Shown here: positions 11,150 to 20,084 of the stretch, piece after piece
Position numbering within the stretch: the stretch's first letter is position 1
Layout: each line of letters begins with the position of its first letter
Assembly: GCA_014529385.2 (NCBI GenBank)
Contig: CM043943.1
Span: forward strand, 101,113,355-101,175,354
Direction: 5' to 3'
Length of the DNA stretch: 62,000 bases
From: Adiantum capillus-veneris
Lineage: Eukaryota; Streptophyta; Polypodiopsida; Polypodiales; Pteridaceae
The notes under the pieces: model-generated
Databases searched by the model: none
What the model saw: the letters and a program-made list of their open reading frames with translations, nothing else
Told to the model about the DNA's origin: nothing
Position numbers and translations under genes: made by a program

Positions 11150-11640
11150 GCTTCCCACTCTTAGCATCCCTTACGATGCGATAGGCGCAAGTTGCAGAGT
11201 CTCGGTGAACCTCTCATCGCGTCGTACAGGGTTGCTGCTTGGCTAATTAAATGTTTTCACAACTCGCATACCCTCGCTCTACACCATGTCCTAAGGTGTT
11301 TGTGTGCCCTCTATCGCATTGTGAAAGTCTTTTTGTTTGTGGCTTCCCATACGACGCGATAGGCGTATGTTGCAACGGTCAGATGAGGCTCTCATCGTGT
11401 CATGCGGGGGATCTACTCGGCTTAAAGATTTCACACCTCGCATACGACGCAATACGGTGATGTTCTAAGGTGTGGTTGTGCCCTCTATTGCGCCGTACAG
11501 GGCGTTTTGTGATTTTTTTTTGGATGTTCCGGTGATCACATACGACGCAATACGAACCTATTCCAAAGCCTGGGTCACCCTTCTATCGCGTCGTGTTGTC
11601 ACCTTTCTCCTCACACACAACGCGATAGAAACACCTTGAA
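11150..11640. repeat. Array of ACGACGCGATA / TATCGCGTCGT motifs (right arm)
   Basis: Both orientations of one motif recur: ACGATGCGATA near 11173, TCGCGTCGTA near 11216, TATCGCATTG near 11311, ACGACGCGATA near 11352, a TCATCGTGTCATGCGGG segment near 11393, ACGACGCAATA near 11446 and 11541, TATCGCGTCGT near 11583, and ACAACGCGATA near 11620. Around 11555-11575 the phrase CCAAAGCCTGGGTC is the reverse complement of the GGACCCAGCCTTTGG segment of the left array. The two arrays therefore share one ancestral unit, partly in opposite orientation. Confidence 0.75.
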
Positions 11641-11685
11641 GGTTGTGGCTTACGTGTCTGTTGCGTGGTGTGTTCTTTTACCCAA

Positions 11686-13918
11686 ATGGCGAGGACTAAG
11701 CAAACTGCAAGGAAGGTCTACCAAGCCCCAACTGATCCAGAAATAGGTGATACTGAGAAAGATGCAGAGAAAGCACCCCCTCCACTACCTCGTCAGAGGC
11801 CCAATGCTAGAAAAAGATTGAATTATCAAGTGAAGTCCCTAAGAGAAATAAGAAAAGCACAAAAGTCTACTTGTCTACTGATTCCAAAGCTCTCTTTCAT
11901 GAGAGTTGTCAAGGAGATATCTGATAGACTTGTAAGCATGATGAATATCAAAACTTTTGTCTCAGTAAGGTGGCAATCTCAAGCTGTGATGTGCCTTCAG
12001 GAAGCTGCTGAGGATTTTCTCATAGACTTTATGAATGATAGCTACATTGCAGCTGCATTTGCTCACAGGGTCACACTTATGAGCAAAGATTTTGTGCTTG
12101 TGTCAAGGCTAAGGTACAAGTTTGATAAGGCTCTTGAGCTCATTCTTAGTGAGGATCTTAGAGCCTTCCAAATTTTAAACATCCCTCCTTCCAGGCAGCA
12201 GAAAGATTCTGGGGTTGTCATTGAGGATGTTACACATGAGTACGAGACAAGAAAGTCCCAGGATATTAAAGCAGGAAAGGAAGTTGAGAGGGAGAAAGAC
12301 ATGATATCCGAGGATGCTATCCTTAAAGAGCAAGCTGAAATTTTAAGAGCATCCAACTCTCTTCTTTATGAAAAAGTCACAGGCCAAATGGTGGTGGATG
12401 TCTCCTTGTTTGGAGATACTGAGGCATATTTGGACATATTCCCTCAAGACACAAGTATGCTTGTAAATCCCAACATTGAGCTTGGTGACACTGTGCTCTA
12501 TATCTGTCTCAGGTGTGCTGCTTTGCTAATTATTAGTGCATGTGCATGGCAGACAGGCACAAGGGGCTCATTGGGGCTTGTGTTTCCTTTTCCAGGTGTA
12601 TTATGAGGGATCTTCCAGAGGCTCTAGCTATGCAAATTGCCATACTTGACCCTCTAGTGACATAGTGCCTTTTCAACAAGCAAGGAACCCTTTCAAGTTT
12701 TTTTGATGATTTTAACATGCTGACCTGCAATTACATATTATACCCCTATGTTGAAGGGTAATTCTTAACTCCTTACATGTTACTTTTAACATTTTGTGGT
12801 ATTCTTAGCTAATTGTTTTTAATTTTGTAGAGGACATTGGAGTCTTATTATCTTCAATCTTTTGGAGAAAGATATTATATTTATGAATTCATTGTCAAGT
12901 ATCCATGGGAAAAGTAAACTGTAAGTATGAAGCATAATCTATGCTTGATGATGGCCCATTGTTTTCTATTAGTAGCTTTTTGATTCAATGTCTTCTTGCA
13001 GTGCTGCCAAACTTATTGTTGGTCACCTGAGTACCACAAATAAGGATTACAATATAGAAGCTTTCAAGTACTACAATCAAAAAGTGCCTTTACAGACAGA
13101 CTCAACATCTTGTGGATGGAGGGTGCTTGCAAATGCATGGAGATATCTTGAGTCAAGGTGCCGGATGACTACACTCACTGTAAGTGTGGTTCATGTATTT
13201 ATTTTGATGTTTTATGTATGTATGTCATGTCCTTTAGTTCCTTTTTCTATTTTTTCAGTTGCATGACTATCCAGAGTCTTGGGTCACGTGGGTGAGAGAG
13301 AAGGCTGTTTCTATGGTTTTGGAAAGATCAATAAATCCAAATGATCCAGATTCTCCTTTGCCACCAAAGAAAGGTAGAGCCACCAAAGGTTTGGATGCAA
13401 AGAAAATGGATCAAAAGAAGAAAAGTCCTGCAAAGATCCATACAAAGAAAAAGGATCACAAGAAGAGTCCTGCCAAGGGGAAGAGTCCCAAGAAGAAGAT
13501 CCCTGCCAAGGGGAAGAGTCCTACCAAAAAGAAGATCCCTACCAAGGGGAAGAGTCCCACTAAGAAGGATGCCAAGGGAAAGAGTCCGACTAAGAGCCCT
13601 ACAAAAAAAAGAGCAGATACAAAGGGCCATCCATTCCACTCACCATTGAAATTCAAGGTTCAAAAGCGTCGTACACTTAAGAACAATAAGGGGGAGGCAC
13701 CTAGCTCGCCTTTCAAGCTACCATTCATGTTGTCAAAGAAAGCTGCCAAATCACCCAAGCCAGCCAGCAGTCCTAAGGAGCCCAAAGCACCAACCCCTGC
13801 CAAGTCACCACCACCACCCACTCCTGAACTTTCACCCCCTTCTGAACACAAAAGGAAAAGGGTCTTTGAGGATGCAGAATCCTCTCAGGCAAAAAGAAAA
13901 GTGGAATTTCATGATTGA
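11686..13918 (+). CDS. Histone-H3-like domain fused to Ulp1/C48 protease and SPKK-rich tail
   Basis: Five exons join cleanly (GT-AG, phases kept): 11686-12512, 12596-12757, 12831-12920, 13002-13179, 13259-13918; 638 codons. The start is fixed by MARTKQTARK, the H3 tail. Residues about 46-142 match the H3 fold: LREIRKAQKST (alpha-N), LLIPKLSFMRVVKEI (alpha-1), RWQSQAVMCLQEAAEDFL (alpha-2), HRVTLMSKDFVLVSRL (alpha-3). Loop 1 is eight residues longer than in H3. A charged, helical linker follows. The protease part has His (GHWSL, codon 12835), Asn (MNSL, 12886), Gln (13093) and Cys (SCGW, 13111), the C48 order. The tail holds about eight SPxK/SPKK-like repeats (KGKSPTKK), as in H1-type tails. 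TAG at 12663-12665 in exon 2 is the only stop. The Ulp1 family removes SUMO, and H3 packs DNA; the combined role is unknown. Two adjoining genes are possible, but the spliced frame supports one protein. Confidence 0.82.
12663..12665 (+). other. In-frame TAG stop in exon 2 of the H3-Ulp1 gene
   Basis: The frame reads DPLVT-stop-CLFNKQ, between the linker and the protease catalytic His. A single transition from TGG or CAG would explain it. If translated as is, the product would be an H3-plus-linker protein of about 298 residues without protease. Confidence 0.75.
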
Positions 13919-14130
13919 ATAGTCCACAAAAGCTATGTACACTTCTGTTCATTTTGTCCATATGAACATATATATATACCCTTTGGTGATTCATAATTTT
14001 GTACTTCAAATACTTAATACCAACTGTCAATTCTTAAATGTGTATCATGATGTCATGTAAGTTTAAAACAACATAAGTAGAGAAAAGATAAATATATTTG
14101 CAAAATGATTACAATATTGAACTTGTTTTT

Positions 14131-15388
14131 TCAAGTCCTTGCAAGTGGCTCAACTACAACTCTTTTTGGGGGAAGGCATGTGATGCAAGAGGTTGAATTC
14201 TCCATCCTTGTGCTCACCACAATTTCATCCACTTTGAATCTATACTCGGGAGATGTTTCATCAAGAAACTCAAGAGATTCTCTAACATCATTTAGTCTCC
14301 AATTTGTTGTTACTATCAGGCTTCTATACTTGGTGTGTGGATGGAATGTGACCTTTAGTTCAAACTCTGGACAATTTTCCTCAGAGTCGAGAGGAACCCA
14401 GCTACCTAATTTGCTTCTCCATCTCCTATAGTCGTAGCCCAGAACTAATGATTGACGACATAGTTGATATGAGATAGACATAGAATTTGGGCTTACTCTA
14501 CAACTAATATTGTCACCAATATGGAAAGTTTGTTTGGTGCTCCATCCGTCTCCAAGAACATTATCCAGTTCAGTCATAGAAAGTCTTCTATTAAGCCACA
14601 TCGTCTTTGTCCTCTGCAAATCCATTGTTTTGAAACATGCCACAAAGACATGTATCGGCAAGAACCATTGAACTTTAATCCTTTTTGATATCCTGCCCGG
14701 AGACATAGCTTTAAGGATGTCTTCTTTGATCTTGGATTTGAAGCTTGATATAGTACATGCATCAGGAGCTTCCCAATCAAGTGAACTTATGGTGGGAACG
14801 GGTAACTGATGTAGTTCTCCATATGCACCTTCTCTTGATGGAACTTTGTATTCTGCAAAATAGACAAACAAATCCATTGTTTTGTAAAAGGAAGGTGGCT
14901 TGCCAGCATACATAGCATCTGCAATCCCTTTATGCATTGCTTTGAATGTCCCACTCAGACTCTCCACAGGCTGCCATTCCACAGCTCTTGAAGGAAATAT
15001 ATCTGGAATGGAATTAAAAAATGAGAAAAAAAATGGGATAATGAAGAAAATTCACTATATCAAATAGTTTTTTTTTGTACTTACAGTAAGAATGCAGTGT
15101 GGGACGTTCTTCCCAGTCTAACACCATATCCTTGGCCATGTACACATGTTGAACCTTAGCTACCCAGCCATTGTCGGTCACTTTGAAAGCAAGAACACGA
15201 CCTTTCCAATGGTTTTTTACTTTATCGCGTTTAGTTCTCTTCACTTTGTGTACACCTTTGCATGAAGGAAGCATTGTTACCCAGTTATTCACACGAAAAG
15301 ATATGGACTTCCAAAGACCATCCTCTCTAACATTATGAAAGTCACAAGAAGTTATGTTATGTGAAGGGCGACGTGCAAAAGACGCCAT
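14131..15388 (-). CDS. Unrecognised gene of the 9.87-kb element, possible BAH-like N-terminus
   Basis: Two exons read leftward: 15388-15085, an 82-bp GT-AG intron (15003-15084), then 15002-14131; 392 codons including the stop, free of stops. Exon 1 is basic (KGVHKVKRTKRDKVKNHWKG) and continues RVLAFKVTDNGWVAKVQHVY and DWEERPTLHSYY. This loosely fits the 'VAkI..I......v..W..Rp' part of a BAH chromatin-reader domain, but the match is too weak to assert. Exon 2 has no family I know. Its C-terminal third looks beta-rich (FELKVTFHPHTKYRSLIVTT, VDEIVVSTRMENSTSC). It converges with the H3-Ulp1 gene, the two stops being about 210 bp apart. The open frame suggests recent constraint. Confidence 0.62.
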
Positions 15389-15793
15389 GGAAACTCAGAG
15401 ATTAGAGAAGAAAGAAACTATAGACGGAAAGACTTAAAACCTCTCACAAACTAGAGAGCGAGAAAGGTATACGTTTTGAAAAAAGTAGGTGATTTGTCAT
15501 TAATGCTCTTGTTTTGAGAGACTTCTGACATAGATTTCGTATCTTTTGACAACGCTTTTGTAAAATATAAAATAGAATAAAAGACGAGACTTCATTGCTT
15601 TGAGCCGCAAATTTAATGAGCTCTCTCGCCGAAAGCACGTAAATATAGCAGTTTCAGCCTTGTGATCAAGACATTTAGCGGTTCTCCGTCAAAATAGGAC
15701 CACCAAAACCCACAATAGAGGAGACAAGAGTGCCATACTTTTGTATACGTGCCAAATAACTATTGGACTATTCCTTAATCCTTAGATTAACAA
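15389..15793. other. Right subterminal region of the 9.87-kb element
   Basis: This stretch lies upstream of the minus-strand gene, so it should hold its promoter. No convincing TATA box was identified. It has no ORF of note and ends in the right inverted repeat. Confidence 0.5.
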
Positions 15794-15821
15794 ACAACCC
15801 TTTTTGAGTCGTTTTTGGCCC
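15794..15821 (-). repeat. Right terminal inverted repeat of the 9.87-kb element
   Basis: Reverse complement of 5953-5980 with one C/T difference at position 25 of the repeat. TA follows at 15822-15823, and hAT coding sequence (minus-strand GPVWWKEYH) resumes immediately outside. Confidence 0.92.
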
Positions 15822-15824
15822 TAA

Positions 15825-17520
15825 TGATATTCTTTCCACCATACTGGACCTAAAAACCTTTTTATGCTATTAAGAACCTAGGGATTCCCAAAAGTTCCTT
15901 CCCTATTGGCATAATTCACCCTCTACTGGAATGCATCCATGCCATCGTCGCCTGGCAACAACTGCGAACAGACGTTTCTAAAGTCTCCCATTACCTCTTT
16001 GTTGGAAGCTAATCTGTTCATCTGAAACTTTGGACCCAAGACAAATGCAGCACCATGCAATGGCATGTGCATTTGAGCCAATCTTTTCTCCACAAGTTGC
16101 ACGATCTGTGTTCTCTCCCTTGCACTGTAGTGGTTATATTCTTTGGTTTGACGTAGCACCTCAGACATGATCCAATAAACCTTACCAATGACAAATTTAT
16201 CTATGTTGACAACCCTTAGTAGTTCCACATAGGGCTTACTAACCCCAGCAAGTTTGTCAATGTTCCTCCAAAAGTGAGGAGATTGCACCAATGACACACA
16301 CTTTTGAGCTGCTTCGTGGTAGCTTGGATACTTGCTGAGCCAAGCCTCCCAACAACGATCTGCAACAGTTTCTGCAGCAGCTGCTCGCACTTCAATGAGA
16401 TTATTCAAAACATAGTATGATGTAGCGAATCATGTGGCACAAAAATTTTGAAGTGCTTTTTTCGGAGACTTGGAGCGAAATAAATCATATGTAAACTGAT
16501 GTTCCCGTATAAACTTGACTACATGATTGGCGTCAATAAGGACCTGTTTTATGAATGATAATTTGTCCATATCCTTTAGGATTAAATTTAGGGTGTGTGC
16601 TACACATCTAAGCCATGTAATTTCTGAGTACTTTTCATAATGGCTGAACCCGCTCCTTTGTAGTTGGAAGCATTATCTTTAACAATAGCTGTCACATTCT
16701 TCGGTCCACCCAGTCGAGTGATAGCTCGCTCATATACCTTTGTCAAGTAGAGAGATGTCTTCTTTTTTATTGAGGTATCAATGCCCTCCAAAAACATTGC
16801 ACCTTTGGGACAAATTACCATGACAGTTGGTCCTTCCGTTGAGTGCTATGGTACAATCAGATGCTGGAACAAAGCCAAGCACTGTTCGCTTAAGAATCAC
16901 TTTTGTACTGCTCTTGACTTTGTCCACATATTCTGTTTGCATTTTATTATAATCACGATAGATGAATCCTTTTTTTGAAGTTGACATTAGTGCATCTTTG
17001 AAAATAGGATTTCTTATGACATTAAATGGGATTCCACAAGCCATGAAGGCTTGTGTCCACTTTAGATGAAATTTGAGCATGTCCTGTTGAGAAAATGCTG
17101 CGTGTAGAGTCCTAGGCATAGCGGCTCTTTTGGATGTCCCGAGACATGCATCCATGCCTCCCATGGCACCATTTGGAAAAGTGTAAGGAATTTGAGGTGT
17201 TCGGGTTGTTCCCATTGAAGGTCCTTGGTTAGCTCACACGTCCTCTTTATCTACACTCGTGAATCACTTCTTCTATGTTCACAGATGATCCACCTGTCAT
17301 ACCCTTCTGTCTCTTAGGAAGAATTCCTGCCTGTTTGCATCTCTTTACATACCCTACAAAATGGACCCATAGGTCTTTAGGCGGTGCTCCACATTCTGTC
17401 ACATTGGGGCTAGTGCCGAATAAATGTTCCTTGATGCGAGTTGCGTTGTCATGCCACAAACGAAACTGTTTTGCCTTTCTCTATTTCCTCCACATATGTC
17501 CACTCTTTTCCTTGCACCAT
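15825..17520 (-). pseudogene. hAT transposase, N-terminal and central part (decayed)
   Basis: Read on the minus strand. A broken BED-type zinc finger comes first (VEEIEKGKTVSFVC and, in another frame, NATRIKEHLFGTSPNV, near 17400-17515). A middle part with IPFNVIRNPIFKDAL lies near 17010-17035. A DUF659-type catalytic segment (KNVTAIVKDNASNYKGAG, near 16640-16700) follows. Then come HTLNLILKDMDKL, AAAAETVADRCWEAW and, at the insertion edge, EGTFGNP and GPVWWKEYH. At least three frameshifts and several stops break it, so it is a fossil. The C-terminal end is at 5570-5948 beyond the inserted TIR element. Confidence 0.85.
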
Positions 17521-17689
17521 GCTTTATGAATTCAACAAAATATATCATACAATCAATAGATACATTATGATTATAATTTTTTACCATAATCGCGTAATGA
17601 GAAAGATGAAAGGTTATAGATACAATTTTCTCAATTAAAATTATGAATGAATAGTATTAGGATAATATTTTAGGGAGAATCACCAATGG

Positions 17690-18230
17690 ATATGACATTC
17701 TTTGCTACTAGGAGGTAAAGAGCGTTTGATCAAGATAACCTAGATGAGCGATGGGGTCATCTCACATTCCACTATCTATGTCTCTTGGAGGTAGGAGCTA
17801 CTGCTCAAACACAACCAATCGACCCTAGAAAAAATGAGGTCTCTAATTTCTATATAAACATAGAGGTAAGAGCATGAGCTCGATAACATCCATGTGACTC
17901 CTAAGTATTATGCATGACTAATATTCACTAGGAGAGGTAAGAGCTATCACAACCTAGTGAATTCTATAGGTGATCCACCATATTCACTTAGAGGTAAGAG
18001 CATTAGCTTGATAACAACCAAGGGAATCCTACTTCATACCTTAAACCTCACTTGGAAGTAAGAGAATCATCTCATAACAACCAAGAGGCACTGTGGACCT
18101 TTTCTATGTCTATATGGAGGTATGAACATTTGTTCATGACAACCAAAAGACCCTACATGTATATCTTATCCATACTTAGAAGTAGGAGACCGTGCTTAAA
18201 CAACCAAGTATAGAAGTATTACAATGTAAA
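17690..18230. repeat. Diverged tandem repeat, about 60-65-bp unit
   Basis: About eight units share GGAGGTAAGAGC (with variants), then a variable part, then GATAACAACCAAG(G/A) and a CCTA-type end. Examples begin near 17711, 17789, 17872, 17933, 17990, 18051, 18115 and 18177. No coding potential is seen. Confidence 0.75.
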
Positions 18231-18239
18231 GAACCTTTG

Positions 18240-18535
18240 GTAATCTTTTAATTGCTCTATTCTAAAAACAATAGAACTAAGAGTATAGCATCTAATGTTT
18301 AGAATTATTTATTTGCACTAAGACACTATAGCTAAAAAAATAGCCTCTAAAGCTTAAAATCATTTATTTATATATTCTAAAACAAATAGAGCTAAGAATA
18401 TAGCCTCTAATGTTTAGAATTATACATTTGCAATAAGACACTATAGCTAAAAATGTAGCCTCTAGTGCTTAGCATTATTTATTTATACCAAAAGAATAGA
18501 GAGAAAGAATAACTTCTATTGCTTTAGAATTATAC
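18240..18535. repeat. AT-rich tandem repeat, about 120-bp unit
   Basis: Units contain AATAGAACTAAGAGTATAGC, then CTAATGTTTAGAATTAT, then AAGACACTATAGCTAAAAA and TAGCCTCTA. Two full copies and parts of a third are visible. Each unit looks like a dimer of about 60 bp. Confidence 0.75.
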
Positions 18536-18540
18536 ATGAT

Positions 18541-18923
18541 TCAAATCTATCCAATTGTATTATTTTTAATGTTTTAATATTAAAAATAATTTATTTTCTA
18601 AAAATATCAAAGGATTTTTTAAGTTGACAATTTAATCTTTCTCTGTCAGGGGTACATTGGCACTTTGGTGAAGGGAATTGTACCCAGAACACGCAAATCT
18701 AGGCTTTTTATACTATGTCAGAATTGATCAATACTGTTTCAATCAATATATATCGATCAAAACAATATCGATTGACAGTAGTTTGATGGATATGTAAGCA
18801 ATAAACATTATTTTGCACAAAGCTGACGTGGCACCGAATAATATGGGCGAATAAATCTTTGAAACGTATTAATCACCATTATTCACAAATAAAATGAATG
18901 TTGAATAATGAATCATGCAACCC
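18541..18923. other. No gene recognised
   Basis: AT-rich spacer with a short near-repeat around AATCAATATATATCGATC (about 18740-18770). No coding or element signature is seen. Confidence 0.5.
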
Positions 18924-18924
18924 T

Positions 18925-18966
<42 letters not shown>

Positions 18967-19008
18967 TCCCTCTCCCTCTACCTCTCTCTCTATTTCTCTC
19001 CCTCTTTA

Positions 19009-19072
<64 letters not shown>
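18925..19072. repeat. Compound (CT)n microsatellite
   Basis: About 148 bp of CT repeats with a central interruption by CCCTCT and ATCT/ATTT variants (about 18960-19018). Confidence 0.97.
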
Positions 19073-19075
<3 letters not shown>

Positions 19076-19245
19076 AATCTAACAAATTTAACACGAAGAT
19101 ACCCTAACAAATCTAACATTTGCAAATAAGCGGATATTTCCTACCACGCACAAAGAGACATTTTAACAACGCAACCATTTCTCAAATGAACGAGGTATGT
19201 CACGATATCTCTATCTTTCTCGTCAATTTTTAGAGTTTATGCATG

Positions 19246-19557
19246 TATGTGTGTTTGTGTGTGTGTGTGTGTGTGTTTGTGTATATGCGTGTGTTTGTGG
19301 AGTAGAAAACAATAGGGAAGAGGGGGGGGGGGGGGGGGAGGAGCAATGTTTTGTGATTACTTTTGGTTGTAACAAGGTTGCCGGTTAGGTTGAGCTTCCA
19401 ATGACGAACGCAAAAAACCCCCTTCAACGAGCTTCTCCTTGACACGAACATATGTGTGTGTTTGTGTGTGTGTGGATGTGTTGATGTTGTGTTTGAGATG
19501 GAGTAGGAGAGGGGGAGTGACGGTGTGGGAGTAGAAGGGGGGTGGGGGGGGGTAGAA

Positions 19558-19588
<31 letters not shown>
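19246..19588. repeat. GT microsatellites and long poly-G tracts
   Basis: (GT)n near 19250-19290 and 19450-19475; poly-G runs of about 18 bases at 19322-19339 and about 28 or more bases ending near 19588, with G-rich flanks from 19515. The Pro-rich minus-strand and Gly-rich plus-strand frames over this stretch are artefacts of base composition. Confidence 0.93.
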
Positions 19589-19589
<1 letters not shown>

Positions 19590-19616
19590 AGCTGAGAGAT
19601 GTAGGTTTGGCAGAGA

Positions 19617-19669
19617 CGAAGGAGGGCAGGGTATGCAGCCAAAATGCGGCATACTCTGCCCTCCTTCTC
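19617..19669. repeat. Imperfect hairpin
   Basis: GAAGGAGGGCAGGGTATGC pairs with GCATACTCTGCCCTCCTTC, allowing small bulges, around a loop of about a dozen bases. A related CCGCCCTCCTCTC...CCTTCTCC stretch lies at 24780-24805 beyond the CACTA relic, so this may be near the left end of that element. Confidence 0.6.
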
Positions 19670-19686
19670 TATTTTATGCGCCAAGC

Positions 19687-19733
19687 ATTACCGCGGCTAT
19701 TATCATGCCTATTACCGCTAGTATTACCGTGAT
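19687..19733. repeat. Subterminal ATTACCGC-type repeats, probably of the CACTA relic (left)
   Basis: CATTACCGC, CTATTACCGC and GTATTACCG occur within 47 bp. The inverted counterpart (GCGGTAATA and similar) is clustered at 24690-24745. CACTA elements usually carry clustered short subterminal repeats at both ends. Confidence 0.55.
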
Positions 19734-19769
19734 AAGTCATTTCAAATAAATATAAATGTATTTGAGGTT

Positions 19770-19796
19770 GGGGGGGGGGGGGGGGGGGGGGGGGGG
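19770..19796. repeat. Poly-G tract
   Basis: About 27 consecutive G. Exact length is likely to be unreliable in sequencing. Confidence 0.95.
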
Positions 19797-19799
19797 ACA

Positions 19800-20084
19800 A
19801 ACCACCCCCTCTACCCTTAGATATCAATTATTTTGTTTCTTAGCGTTTTGAGTTTTTTAATGAAGATTTTTTATTTTTTATGAATATTTTATTTTGTAGT
19901 ACTTTTAGATGTTTATTAATTGCATTTTTTAAGTCCACTTTTATTTAAAAATAACTTTAGTACTCATTGCACTTAATTCTCTTTGAATTTAACTTCATGT
20001 TTTTTATTAAAATTTAGAAATTTCTCTAATTAATTATTTAATTTTTAAAACACGTGACTAAATAGAAAAACTATCGTGTGTGCA
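19800..20084. other. AT-rich spacer
   Basis: Very T-rich; it ends in a plausible splice acceptor (GTGTGCAG, near 20084) in front of the first recognisable CACTA exon. No ORF is seen. Confidence 0.45.

Larger units (their letters stand above)
5953..15821. mobile_element. 9.87-kb TIR transposon carrying transposase, histone-H3/Ulp1 gene and two other genes
   Basis: The ends are 28-bp inverted repeats (5953-5980 and 15794-15821) with one mismatch, each flanked by TA (5951-5952, 15822-15823). The element interrupts a hAT transposase reading frame, which sets the borders independently. Content from left to right is: transposase (+, 6319-8716), an acidic-protein gene (-, 8932-10431), a divergent promoter region with repeat arrays (10432-11640), the H3-Ulp1-SPKK gene (+, 11686-13918), and an unrecognised gene (-, 14131-15388). 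If TA is the target duplication, the empty hAT site would be out of frame by two bases. The hAT gene already has frameshifts, so the duplication length stays uncertain. The superfamily is not assigned. Accessory genes are known in plant transposons (for example Ulp1-like genes in some MULEs, and VANDAL accessory genes), but I know of none with a histone. Confidence 0.9.

Noticed and set aside
11686-12135. An ordinary host histone H3 gene
   Set aside because: The fold region diverges strongly from H3, loop 1 is longer, the frame continues into a protease, and the gene lies inside TIRs with a transposase.
13328-13656. Open frames on other frames or strand over the SPKK tail
   Set aside because: Shadows of the repetitive Lys-Ser-Pro coding sequence.
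18925-19072. Leu/Ser-, Arg/Glu- and Cys/Val-rich open frames over CT, GA and CA tracts (also 2036, 24491, 28089, 28731, 41978, 43359)
   Set aside because: Composition artefacts of microsatellites.
19424-19749. Pro-rich minus-strand and Gly-rich plus-strand proteins
   Set aside because: They arise from poly-G tracts and GT repeats; no domain is present.
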